Assembly (NCBI GenBank): GCA_045660865.1 | Contig: JAZREP010000022.1 | Span: 1-27,745, forward strand | Source of the DNA: CAZRRV01 sp045660865 | Lineage (GTDB): Bacteria; Bacillota; Clostridia; Oscillospirales; Acutalibacteraceae | Length of the DNA stretch: 27,745 bases | Direction of reading: 5' to 3' | In this document: positions 15,512 through 24,300 of the stretch, piece by piece | Position numbering within the stretch: the first letter of the stretch is position 1 | How the letters are laid out: each line of letters begins with the position of its first letter | Translations under genes and position numbers: made by a program | Notes under the pieces: generated by a model | The model's input: only the letters and a program-made list of their open reading frames with translations | Database searches by the model: none | What the model was told of the DNA's origin: nothing

Positions 15512-15829
15512 TTACACCTCCGAAAGTAGTGTGATTCTGTTATTGTAATCATCTGCAAGCAGGCTAAGGTGTAGCCTAAAGCCTTTTAAAACTTGCTGTG
15601 CGGATTTAATGTTAGATGTAAGACGGACAACCATCTTCCCATCGTCAACCTCTATATCCGCATTGGCACCGATAACCTCGGTTAATGTATTTACAGTCAT
15701 ATATGCTGCAGATGAAACTGCTGAGCATACTATTTTACCCTCTAAATCCGATTCGTTCTCAGTGGAGTGGCCCTGCAACACAAAACCGCTTATATCATTG
15801 CCGTTGTAGAAAAATTCAATCGTTGTCAC
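15512..15829 (-). CDS. prp: Ribosomal-processing cysteine protease Prp
   Basis: This 105-residue cysteine protease removes the N-terminal extension of L27. The catalytic pair fits the family: His21 in QGHS and Cys35 in KIVCSAVSS. It is encoded between rplU and rpmA, which is its usual place. The start codon is GTG, 6 nt after the rplU stop, and no good SD precedes it, so translation is probably coupled to rplU. Confidence 0.95.
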   Translation of the reverse strand: MTTIEFFYNGNDISGFVLQGHSTENESDLEGKIVCSAVSSAAYMTVNTLTEVIGANADIEVDDGKMVVRLTSNIKSAQQVLKGFRLHLSLLADDYNNRITLLSEV

Positions 15830-15835
15830 TGGGGC

Positions 15836-16183
15836 TTACTCTGCAGCTTCGGTGGCTTCCGCTTTGGGCGGCTTACCGATTGCAGTGATTTGAATCTTGG
15901 TGTAGGGCTGTCTGTGACCCATTTTGCGGGCACTGCCTTTCTTGGGCTTGTAGGTGAAAACGGTAATTTTCTTAGCTTTGCCGTTCTTTACTACAGTTGC
16001 AGTGACGATTTGACCCTTAACATAGGGAGTACCGACCTTCAAGCCTTTTTTCTCATCCCCAATGGCCAGAACCTTGTCGAAGGTGACAACCTCATTCTCC
16101 TCGCAGCCGAGCTTTTCAACATACAACTCGTCTCCGACTTGGGCGCGGTATTGCTTACCGCAAGCTTCAAATATTGCGTACAT
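15836..16183 (-). CDS. rplU: 50S ribosomal protein L21
   Basis: This 115-residue protein has the L21 core: MYAIFEACGKQYRAQVGDELYVEKL at the start and the conserved KPKKGSARKMGHRQPYTKIQI near residues 78-98. A short acidic alanine tail (PKAEATEAAE) extends beyond the usual end. It is the first gene of the operon and lies behind a perfect promoter and a structured leader. The ribosome binding site AGGTG is 9 to 10 nt before the ATG. Confidence 0.98.
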   Translation of the reverse strand: MYAIFEACGKQYRAQVGDELYVEKLGCEENEVVTFDKVLAIGDEKKGLKVGTPYVKGQIVTATVVKNGKAKKITVFTYKPKKGSARKMGHRQPYTKIQITAIGKPPKAEATEAAE

Positions 16184-16277
16184 TTTTTGGCACCTGCCTT
16201 ATTTAAGACTCGCTATTCTTGGGTGGGAAAAACCACTTACGCCGCCGTGAAAACGGCAACAACCCACAATATGCGGC
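16184..16277 (-). ncRNA. rplU 5' leader (L21-leader-like)
   Basis: The 94-nt transcribed leader can form GTGGG with CCCAC (16263-16267 with 16223-16227) enclosing a 5-bp hairpin, GCCGT with ACGGC (16244-16257, TTTC loop). It occupies the place of the Rfam L21 leader class, in which L21 is thought to regulate its own mRNA. I could not test the covariance model. Confidence 0.5.
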
Positions 16278-16283
16278 TTTACC

Positions 16284-16312
16284 ATTATAATGTCTGCATA
16301 TCACTTTGTCAA
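16284..16312 (-). promoter_or_regulatory. Perfect sigma-A promoter of rplU operon
   Basis: On the minus strand TTGACA (16307-16312), a 17-nt spacer and TATAAT (16284-16289) match the sigma-A consensus in all 12 positions. It abuts the 3' end of ypeB. Confidence 0.95.
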
Positions 16313-16321
16313 GACATTTTT

Positions 16322-17641
16322 TTATTTTGTTAAGGTGCCGCCGTCGGTTTTTAACAGAATCAAAATATTTTCCTCTTGCAGGGTGTCTGCAGAGATATAA
16401 ACCAGTACCTCCTCGTTTTGTGCGCCACGGCATAAAAACTCATAACAATAGACTTCATCTGCCGATGTCAGCGGTATGATTACTTGTTGCACTTTTTCAA
16501 TCGTAAGGTTGTTTGAGAGTACGGCTTTTGCCTCGTCTACCGTGTGTTTTGGAGTAGCAATAGTGCGTGGGTGATGATTCATAACATAGCCTCTTGCCTC
16601 AACCAGTAAAATTTCACCGGTATCCAGAGCCACACCAACCTTTATAAGGTCAGGATAGCAGATTACAGAGCCTTCCTTGTGGGCAAAGTTTACGGTGCAA
16701 ATGCCCTCATCAACAAAATAGTAACTGCTTTCCATAGTTACATTGAATTTTTTTAGATAGTCGGCGGCTTTTAAAACCGCCTGCTCGTAAGATAAAGTTT
16801 CCTCACCGATAGCACGGAATTTTCGCAAATAAACAATAAATCCGCCTTTTTTTGTAATGGCTATGGTGCCGTCACCGCTTGAAAAGACATAACATTCCAT
16901 TACACCATTTTCATCACTGTCATCGGTAAGCTCATCTATTTTGCAGGATAAAGCATCCGCCGCCTTTTGCCGAGCAGTTTGTCTTGTAATTTCTTCGGCG
17001 TTTTCTGTCATTTTAGGTTTAGAGTTTAGAATATGGTCGGAAAAGGGTCCGTCATAAATAAGATTTGGATAGTCAGTAAGACTTTCCTCAATTTGAAGCA
17101 TACTGTGTGCAATATTCAATTCGCTTTCTAATCCCTTGGCAATTTCTGTGTCCCAGACTCCGCTTTGTTCATAGCCGCTGCGCAGCTCATCAACACTGCT
17201 CGATAGACGGTCGGCAGCATGGGCAAGCTTAGTCCAGTTTTCACGCTCGGAATCGGTGATTTGCTCTGATGAAATTGCTTTTTTAGATAGGTAGAGAGAA
17301 TAGTCACCCACCTGAGATAAAAATTTGTTTATGGTAGCAAACTCTGAGCTTGAAAGCGGCAAATTAGCCATAGCGGCTTTTGTAGTTCCGGCATCCCGCA
17401 TTATAGATGCTGAAAGACCGCTTAATTGAGAGGCGGTAGCAACATAGGTGCCTTTTTTGAGCATCATAGTAATATTATTCAAGCCTTCACTCACTTGGTT
17501 TAACGAGCCGGAATAACTGTTTACCACCTGCGTTTTAAAACGCTGGGCTTCGTTTGATTTCACAATAATTAAGCCTATCAGTATAAGCGGAATAATAATT
17601 CCAAAACAAAGAATTCTTACTAAAGTTCGTTTTTTTAACAT
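16322..17641 (-). CDS. ypeB: Germination protein YpeB
   Basis: This 439-residue protein has a short cytoplasmic start (1-8), a single signal-anchor helix (about 9-27), a helical YpeB N-terminal domain (30-200) and C-terminal PepSY-like units. YpeB is produced in the forespore and stabilises the cortex-lytic enzyme SleB in Bacillus. The WTKLAHAADRLSSSVDELR helix and the DGPFSDHI motif after it are family features. SleB is not next to it, unlike the usual sleB-ypeB pair, so the partner must lie elsewhere or differ. A candidate sigma-G promoter lies upstream. SD GGTGG. Confidence 0.92.
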   Translation of the reverse strand: MLKKRTLVRILCFGIIIPLILIGLIIVKSNEAQRFKTQVVNSYSGSLNQVSEGLNNITMMLKKGTYVATASQLSGLSASIMRDAGTTKAAMANLPLSSSEFATINKFLSQVGDYSLYLSKKAISSEQITDSERENWTKLAHAADRLSSSVDELRSGYEQSGVWDTEIAKGLESELNIAHSMLQIEESLTDYPNLIYDGPFSDHILNSKPKMTENAEEITRQTARQKAADALSCKIDELTDDSDENGVMECYVFSSGDGTIAITKKGGFIVYLRKFRAIGEETLSYEQAVLKAADYLKKFNVTMESSYYFVDEGICTVNFAHKEGSVICYPDLIKVGVALDTGEILLVEARGYVMNHHPRTIATPKHTVDEAKAVLSNNLTIEKVQQVIIPLTSADEVYCYEFLCRGAQNEEVLVYISADTLQEENILILLKTDGGTLTK

Positions 17642-17674
17642 AACAAGCCACCAACATTAAAATATATTTTCCTA

Positions 17675-17704
17675 TATTTTGTCCCGCTCCCAATTAGTAT
17701 ATAC
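17675..17704 (-). promoter_or_regulatory. Candidate sigma-G promoter of ypeB
   Basis: On the minus strand, GTATA (17700-17704), an 18-nt spacer and CAAAATA (17675-17681) match the sigma-G pattern GHATR-N18-CATNHTA except for one base of the -10. It is 34 nt before the ypeB start, and forespore expression is expected for YpeB. Confidence 0.5.
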
Positions 17705-17722
17705 TTTGGTAATAAAATTCAG

Positions 17723-17751
17723 TTGATTTTATGTTGGCTTTAATATATAAT
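17723..17751 (+). promoter_or_regulatory. Promoter of the desulfurase-thiI-cinA operon
   Basis: TTGATT (17723-17728), a 17-nt spacer and TATAAT (17746-17751). The leader is about 40 nt, with the SD AGAGG before the ATG at 17799. Confidence 0.8.
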
Positions 17752-17798
17752 TACTATGTATGAGTATATTTAAACAGTAAAAAGATTAAGAGGTAAAA

Positions 17799-18923
17799 AT
17801 GTTATATCTAGACCATGCTGCTACAACGAAACCGAGTGACAGCGCCGTTGCAGCGGTAACAGAAGCACTTACAAGTGAGTGGGGAAATCCCTCGTCCTTA
17901 TATGAGTTTGGAATGAGGGCTGAGGACATACTGGAGGATACACGCATTAAAGCCGCAGAATTACTCGGCTGTGACCGCAAAGAGCTTTATTTTACTTCTG
18001 GCGGCACGGAGGCTAACGTTTTGGCGATTTTTGGCGCAGTTGAAGCGAAAAAACGCAGCGGAAAAAGGATAGTTACCTCGGCAATTGAGCACGCCTCGGT
18101 TTACGACAGTATGACGCAGCTTGAAAATCAGGGCTTTGAGGTTGTAAGGCTTTGCCCCGATAAAAATGGGAACATTGACCCTGAAACAATAGAAAAAGCA
18201 ATAACAAAGGATACGATTCTGGTTAGCTTAATGCTCGTTAATAACGAGGTTGGAACGGTTTTGCCGATTAGCAAAGCGGCAGAGTGTATTCGCCGTGTAG
18301 GCGCTCCTGCGCTTTTGCATTGTGATGCGGTGCAGGCGTCTGGCAAAATGCCGATTTCTATAAAGGCGCTGGGCGTAGATTTATTATCGGTCAGCTCACA
18401 TAAAATTCACGGGCCTAAAGGTTGCGGTCTGCTTTATAAGTCATCCTCGGCACGTATACTTCCTCGCACCTTCGGCGGCGCACAGGAAAAGGGCCTTCGC
18501 CCCGGAACTGAGGCGGTGCCGGCAATAGCAGGCTTCGGTGCGGCTATGAAGGAACTTAAAATAAACGAATCAAAAGCGGTTGTAAAACAGCTTAACGACT
18601 ATTTGCGTAAGGCAGTAAATAATGCCGGATATATTTTAAATTCACCTGAAAACGCAAGCGAGTACATAGTTAATTTTTCTGTACTAGGCTACCGCTCCGA
18701 AACTATGCTTCACGCTTTAGAGCGGGAAGAGATATATGTTTCAAGCGGCTCAGCTTGTTCTAAGGGTAAAAAGAGTCACGTTCTAAAAGCTATGGGACTG
18801 CCTGACAGCCAAATTGACAGCGCCTTGCGTGTCAGCTTGTCACCTGAAAACACCTTTGAGGAAATAGACCGCCTAATGGCAGTTTTAGAGCGTTGCACAA
18901 AAACATTAAAGGCATCAAAATAA
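17799..18923 (+). CDS. Cysteine desulfurase (NifS/IscS type)
   Basis: This 374-residue PLP enzyme removes sulfur from L-cysteine and hands it on as a persulfide. Lys202 in SSHKIHGPKG binds PLP, His98 and Asp176 lie in the cofactor pocket, and Cys320 in SSGSACSKG is the persulfide-forming residue. The direct neighbour thiI (9 nt downstream) makes this the Firmicute NifZ-ThiI-type pair, so tRNA 4-thiouridine formation is the likely main role; Fe-S cluster supply cannot be ruled out. No scaffold gene (iscU/sufU) is nearby. Confidence 0.93.
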   Translation: MLYLDHAATTKPSDSAVAAVTEALTSEWGNPSSLYEFGMRAEDILEDTRIKAAELLGCDRKELYFTSGGTEANVLAIFGAVEAKKRSGKRIVTSAIEHASVYDSMTQLENQGFEVVRLCPDKNGNIDPETIEKAITKDTILVSLMLVNNEVGTVLPISKAAECIRRVGAPALLHCDAVQASGKMPISIKALGVDLLSVSSHKIHGPKGCGLLYKSSSARILPRTFGGAQEKGLRPGTEAVPAIAGFGAAMKELKINESKAVVKQLNDYLRKAVNNAGYILNSPENASEYIVNFSVLGYRSETMLHALEREEIYVSSGSACSKGKKSHVLKAMGLPDSQIDSALRVSLSPENTFEEIDRLMAVLERCTKTLKASK

Positions 18924-18932
18924 GGGGTATAT

Positions 18933-20108
18933 ATGAAAGAAATACTGTTAATTAAAAACGGAGAACTTGCATTAAAGGGTTTAAACAGAGGCACCTTTGA
19001 GTCGGTACTCGTAAAGAATATGAAGCGTGCGTTAAATTCACTTGGTAAAGTGGAAATTACCCGCGCGCAGTCTACTATAACAATTACACCTATGCAGGAT
19101 GATTTTAATATGGATGAAGCACTTCATCGTATAGGCTGTGTCTTTGGTATAGCAGGCTACTGCCGTTCTGCCATAGTTGAAAAGGATATGGATGCAATTC
19201 TTGCCGCCGCACCTGAGTATTTGGCGAATGTGTTAAGCGGCGTTAAAACATTTAAGGTTGAGGCAAAGAGAGCTGATAAGAACTTTCCGCTTAAATCCCC
19301 TGAAATCTGTGCGGCACTCGGCGGAAAGCTTTTGCAAAGCTTCCCGCACCTTAGAGTGGACGTTCATAATCCAGAGCAGGTTATAACGGTAGAAATCCGT
19401 GATTTAGGTGCATATATTCACGCTAACCAACTGCACGGCGCAGGCGGTATGCCGGTTGGAACAGGCGGCAGAGCAACTGTGCTTATTTCGGGCGGAATTG
19501 ACAGCCCTGTTGCCGCTTGGATGATGGCAAAAAGAGGCTTGGAGCTTAATGCAGTTCATTTTGCAAGCCCGCCATATACTAGCCTTCGTGCTGAGAAAAA
19601 GGTTGAACAGTTGCTTGAAAGAGTAGCGGTTTACAGTTCAACAATCCGTCTGGAAACGGTGCATTTCACCGAAATCCAAGAGGAAATCGCAAAAAATTGT
19701 CCCGAGGAATATTTTACTCTAATAATGCGTCGCTTTATGATGCGTATAGCCGCTAAGCTGGCTAGAAACCGTAGCAGCCAGGCGCTTATAACAGGTGAAA
19801 GTTTAGGTCAGGTTGCAAGCCAAACTCTGCCTGCGTTGGCAGTGACTGATTGTGTGGCAGGTATGCCAACCTTGCGTCCTCTTATCGGTATGGATAAGGA
19901 TGAGATTGTGGCGGTTTCAAGAAAAATTGACACCTTTGAAACCTCAATTCTGCCTTATGAGGATTGCTGCACTGTGTTCACACCGAAGCATCCCAAAACC
20001 CGCCCTGTTTTAGAAAATATTGAAAAGGCGGAAGCGGTGCTCGATATTGAGGGACTCTGCAACAGAGCGCTTGAAAACGTTAAGGTAACTTATATAGAGG
20101 GAAGATAA
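18933..20108 (+). CDS. thiI: tRNA sulfurtransferase ThiI (short Firmicute form)
   Basis: This 391-residue enzyme makes 4-thiouridine at position 8 of tRNA. It has an N-terminal ferredoxin-like plus THUMP region (about 1-165) and an ATP-pyrophosphatase domain with the PP-loop SGGIDSP (186-192). The rhodanese domain carrying the persulfide Cys in E. coli is absent, as in B. subtilis, where a dedicated desulfurase supplies sulfur. The Cys pair in PYEDCCTVFTPKHP near residue 345 contains the likely second catalytic cysteine. Its start is next to the desulfurase stop, and its stop touches the cinA ATG. Confidence 0.95.
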   Translation: MKEILLIKNGELALKGLNRGTFESVLVKNMKRALNSLGKVEITRAQSTITITPMQDDFNMDEALHRIGCVFGIAGYCRSAIVEKDMDAILAAAPEYLANVLSGVKTFKVEAKRADKNFPLKSPEICAALGGKLLQSFPHLRVDVHNPEQVITVEIRDLGAYIHANQLHGAGGMPVGTGGRATVLISGGIDSPVAAWMMAKRGLELNAVHFASPPYTSLRAEKKVEQLLERVAVYSSTIRLETVHFTEIQEEIAKNCPEEYFTLIMRRFMMRIAAKLARNRSSQALITGESLGQVASQTLPALAVTDCVAGMPTLRPLIGMDKDEIVAVSRKIDTFETSILPYEDCCTVFTPKHPKTRPVLENIEKAEAVLDIEGLCNRALENVKVTYIEGR

Positions 20109-21341
20109 ATGAGGGGAGAAATTCTTTGTATCGGCACCGAGCTGTTGCTCGGAGATGTGTTAAACACTAACGTTCAGTATATATCACAGGGCTTGAAGCA
20201 ATGCGGTATAAGTGTTTATTATCACGTTACGGTCGGTGACAACCCAAAGCGCTTAAAAGAGCAGTTTTTAGAGTCTTTTTCTCGCAGTGACGTTGTTATA
20301 ATTTCGGGCGGCCTAGGTCCTACAGGTGATGATATAACCAAGGAAATGGTAGCCGAAAGCTTGGGGCTTAAATTGCACACCGATGAAAAAGAGCTTAAAA
20401 AAATCCGCTCGTACTTTGATGGTCTCGGCCGCAAGATGACTAAGAATAACGAAAAGCAGGCCGAAATACCCGAAACCGCACAAGCGCTTTATAATGCGGT
20501 GGGTACAGCACCCGGAATTTATATAAATAAAGACGGTCGACATATCTTTTTAATGCCCGGCGTACCGAGCGAAATGAAAACTATGTTTGATAACGAGGTA
20601 CTGCCGATATTATACCGAGTTGCTGACGGAAAACTTGTATCCCACAACGTTTTGATTTTCGGTATGGGAGAATCTGCAGTAGACGATAAATTGCAGGATA
20701 TAATGTCCGGTAGTAATCCTACGGTTTCACCTTATTGCAAAACAGGTGAGGTTTCTCTTAGAGTGGCATCCTTCTCTAAGGATGAGCAGCAGGGTGAGGA
20801 ATATTGCCGTTCGGCAATCGAAATTATTAAAGAGCGTTGCGGTGAAAATGTAGTCGGCATTGATGTAAGCGACCTGCAAAGTGTAGTAGTAAAGATGCTC
20901 ACCCGTAAAAAATTAAAGCTGGCAACTGCCGAGAGCTGTACAGGTGGGCTTATTAGTCAAAAGCTTACATCGGTAAGCGGAGCGTCGGAGGTTTTTGATT
21001 TCGGTGCTTGCACTTACTCTAACGAAATGAAAGAAAAATTGTTGGGCGTTTCGCCCGATACAATAAAAAATCACGGTGCGGTAAGTAAAGAAACCGCCGA
21101 GCAGATGGCAAAAGGTATTCGCAAATATTCGGGTGCCGACTTAGGTTTGTCGGTTACAGGTGTTGCGGGACCCTCTTGCAGTGAAAACAAACCGGTAGGT
21201 CTTGTCTATGTTGCGTTAGATACACCGACAGGGACATTCTGTAAAGAATTAAATCTGTTTTCAAAAAGCTATGACCGTGACCGCATACGTGAACTTACCG
21301 CAAAAAATGCACTTGATATGGTGCGTCGTTATTTATTGTAG
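20109..21341 (+). CDS. cinA: CinA / nicotinamide-nucleotide amidohydrolase
   Basis: This 410-residue two-domain protein has an N-terminal MoaB/CinA-like domain (about 1-165, GTELLLGD and SGGLGPTGDD) followed by a linker. The C-terminal PncC amidase domain (about 255-410) carries AESCTGG with the catalytic Ser276, and VTGVAGP. PncC deamidates NMN to NaMN in pyridine nucleotide recycling; the N-terminal domain can act as an ADP-ribose pyrophosphatase in some species. Translation is coupled to thiI (stop codon adjacent to ATG, SD GAGGGAAG inside thiI). CinA was named for competence but also occurs outside competence operons. Confidence 0.94.
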   Translation: MRGEILCIGTELLLGDVLNTNVQYISQGLKQCGISVYYHVTVGDNPKRLKEQFLESFSRSDVVIISGGLGPTGDDITKEMVAESLGLKLHTDEKELKKIRSYFDGLGRKMTKNNEKQAEIPETAQALYNAVGTAPGIYINKDGRHIFLMPGVPSEMKTMFDNEVLPILYRVADGKLVSHNVLIFGMGESAVDDKLQDIMSGSNPTVSPYCKTGEVSLRVASFSKDEQQGEEYCRSAIEIIKERCGENVVGIDVSDLQSVVVKMLTRKKLKLATAESCTGGLISQKLTSVSGASEVFDFGACTYSNEMKEKLLGVSPDTIKNHGAVSKETAEQMAKGIRKYSGADLGLSVTGVAGPSCSENKPVGLVYVALDTPTGTFCKELNLFSKSYDRDRIRELTAKNALDMVRRYLL

Positions 21342-21361
21342 AATAAAGGAAAGGAAAAATT

Positions 21362-24300
21362 ATGGCAGGCAACATTAAACTTGAAATTATTTATTATAAT
21401 ACCGAGCCTGATGCAACCTTGGAATTTGGATTGCAGGGAAGCTTTGCTGTACGCATTTTGAGTGACCGTGTAAGCAGTCATTCTGATTTGGTTGCGGCTT
21501 TAAAAAAGGCAACCTTGCGCAACGAATTTATCTTTGTTATAGGTGACTTTAATAAAGATGGTGTTTCAGCGGTTGTTGCAAAGGCGATTGGCCGCCAAGC
21601 GGTACCCGTAGAGTCTGAGAGCGAAGATTTTATACCTGCCGATTCTATTCCGCTACTTTCAGAGGACGGTGTTCTTTGCGGCGCAGTAGTTGAAAGCGGT
21701 TATCAAAGCATAATCTTGTTAAGCGAGCAAAAGGAACTCAGAGATAACATTTTAAAACCCTTGCTGTTGCCTTATATGTCGGATAGATATAATGAAACCC
21801 ACGGCATACAAACCGAAGAAATTAAAATAGAGGAACAAGTAGAGGCAACGCTTGAAGCAGAAGAAATTATAGAAACTGAAGAGCCGATAGAGGCTGAAGA
21901 AAATATAGAATCCGAAGAAATTTTTAAAACCCAAGAACCTGCCGAAACAGAAGAATGCGTAGAGGAGCAAGAAACTGTTATTCCTTTAGAGGATGAGTGG
22001 CAGGATTTCACCATTGACGAAACACTAAATGATTTTGAAGAAACTGAAGAAGAAAAACCAAAAAAGAAAAGCAAGGTATGGCTTGTTTTATTGATTGTAT
22101 TTTTGTCGCTGGCACTAATCGTAGGCTCGGCTTTTTCCTACCTTTTCTATTTCGTGCCTTGGCAGAATGATTATAAATCTGCAGATTTTTATTCTATGTA
22201 TGAAAAGGACAACTCCTTTACAGAGCTTGGAAAAATAGACGAAAACATAACCGGCTGGTTAAGAATGAAAGACGCCGAAATCAGTTTGCCGGTTGTAAAT
22301 GGAAATGGCAATGAGCTTTACTATCAATATCATTTGTTGGACGGAACCATAAACCCCATAGGCACACCCTATGTTAAAAATTCCATAAGGGAATTCAGCG
22401 GCTTAACCACCATAACAATGAATGGATATTATGAGCAGTTAAGCAAATATCTGGATAATGATTTTGCTAAAAACAATGCTTGGTTTGCTTTTGATTCCTT
22501 AACCTATACTGCTCGTTGGCGTGTGTTCAGCGCTTTCAGCTTTGGTAAAGAGCCGGAATTTGATTATCTTAAATCAGATTTTAAAGACGCCGCCGAATAC
22601 GAGAAGCAACTACGTATCTTAAAAAATGCAAGTGATATAGCAAAAGAGGATGTAAGCAATGAGGACATCGTAGTAGTCTTAGTGGCAAAGAGGTTTGATA
22701 AAACAATAGTTGTTGCTGCAAAGCTTATGTCACAGGAGGAAACCTTAAAACCCACAATTGTAACCCCCGAGCCTGACAATGTTGTTAGTGATACAACCTC
22801 AAATGTTTCATCTGAAAGCACTTCGTCGGTCACATCCCAACAAACCACCTCAAAAGAGCCTGTTGTTGAGTATAAACCTGAGGACAGCACCATAAACTTG
22901 GTAGACAAAATTGAGGAGCCGGAGGAGTTACCTCCTTTAACAGAGGAACAAATTAAAGACAATACAGATATACCACAGGCGAAACCACCCGTAGTTTCAA
23001 AACCGACAACATCGTCGAAACCAACTACATCATCAAAACCAACGACCTCCTCTACGACTTCAAACACGGGTGAGACCGTAACAGTCACTAAGAATAAAGT
23101 ACGCATCCGCACAGTTCCAGGAGCAGAAGACGAAAAAACAATAATATGCTATGCCGAGCAGAATAAGCCGTATAAATATCTCGGTTCCCAAAAGGATGAT
23201 AAGGGTCAGCTTTGGTATAAAATCGAGGTATCTGCAGGTAAGATAGGTTATGTAACCTCGCAGTATAGCAAGCTTAGTTCTATAAATTCTTCATCTGTGT
23301 CATCTTCAACCTCATCGGCTACCTCTTCCGCTACTACTTCATCAAGTACCGCTTCGGGCACGACAAATAACTTAGTTGTCACGGTGCTCAGTAACGGAAC
23401 CAATGTGCGTGAAGGTGCAGGAACAAGCTATAAAAAACTCGGTCAGGTAAATATGGGTGAGGTGTTCCCCTATATTACCGAAAAGGTAGTTTCAAACAAA
23501 ACCTGGTACTGTTTCCAATATAAAGCAGATACAGTAGGTTGGATACGTTATGACTTTGCTTCTAAAACAACTTTGGACAAAGCTCCTACATCTGCTAACA
23601 TTTCTTCGGGAAATATCACCTTGACAGTTAAAAACGGCGGCACCATTTTATCAGGTAGTGCTTTTGATATTGTTGCCAGCGTTATAGAGGCCGAAATGGG
23701 CTCAGGATATCCAATTGAAGCGTTAAAAGCGCAGGCAGTTGCAACATATTCCTTCTTGCTTACCCGTGGTTCAGCAAAAGGAGAACCCGTAGTAGTTCCT
23801 ATGAAAACAGCAGGAGAGCGCTGTAGACAAGCAACAAAAGAGGTCTTGGGACAGTGCGCATATTATAATGGGGTTATAGCGCAAACATATTATTATGCTA
23901 TTTCGGCAGGTTACACCGCAAATTGCCACGATATTTGGACCGCTAATTTGCCGTATTTGGTAGCGGTGGAATCAACTCCCGATGTAAACGAAAAAGGTTT
24001 TGCAACAACGGTGGTACTCTCATCTGCTGATGTAAAGGCAAAACTCAACAACAAATATAAAAATTCATATCCTGAGGGACTTCCTTTTGATAGCGTACCA
24101 AAGGAAAACTGGTTTAAGTGTACATACGACCAGAACAACGCTTTCTGCAAAACGGTAGTAATTGCCGAAAAATTGCAGGAAAAGGGTAATGCGATTTATG
24201 GTACATTAGGCCTTCGTTCGGGAGCATATACAGTTACCTACAACGCCGAGAATGACACCTTTACATTTAATGTTAAAGGTCACGGTCACGGTGTAGGTAT

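Noticed and set aside
16203..16433. 76-residue reading frame over the rplU promoter and leader
   Set aside because: It spans the end of ypeB, the perfect promoter and the leader hairpins, without SD or familiar sequence.
22997..23050. CRISPR or regulatory repeat
   Set aside because: Three 18-bp units in frame with synonymous differences coding SKPTTS; this is a protein linker repeat, not a DNA-level array.
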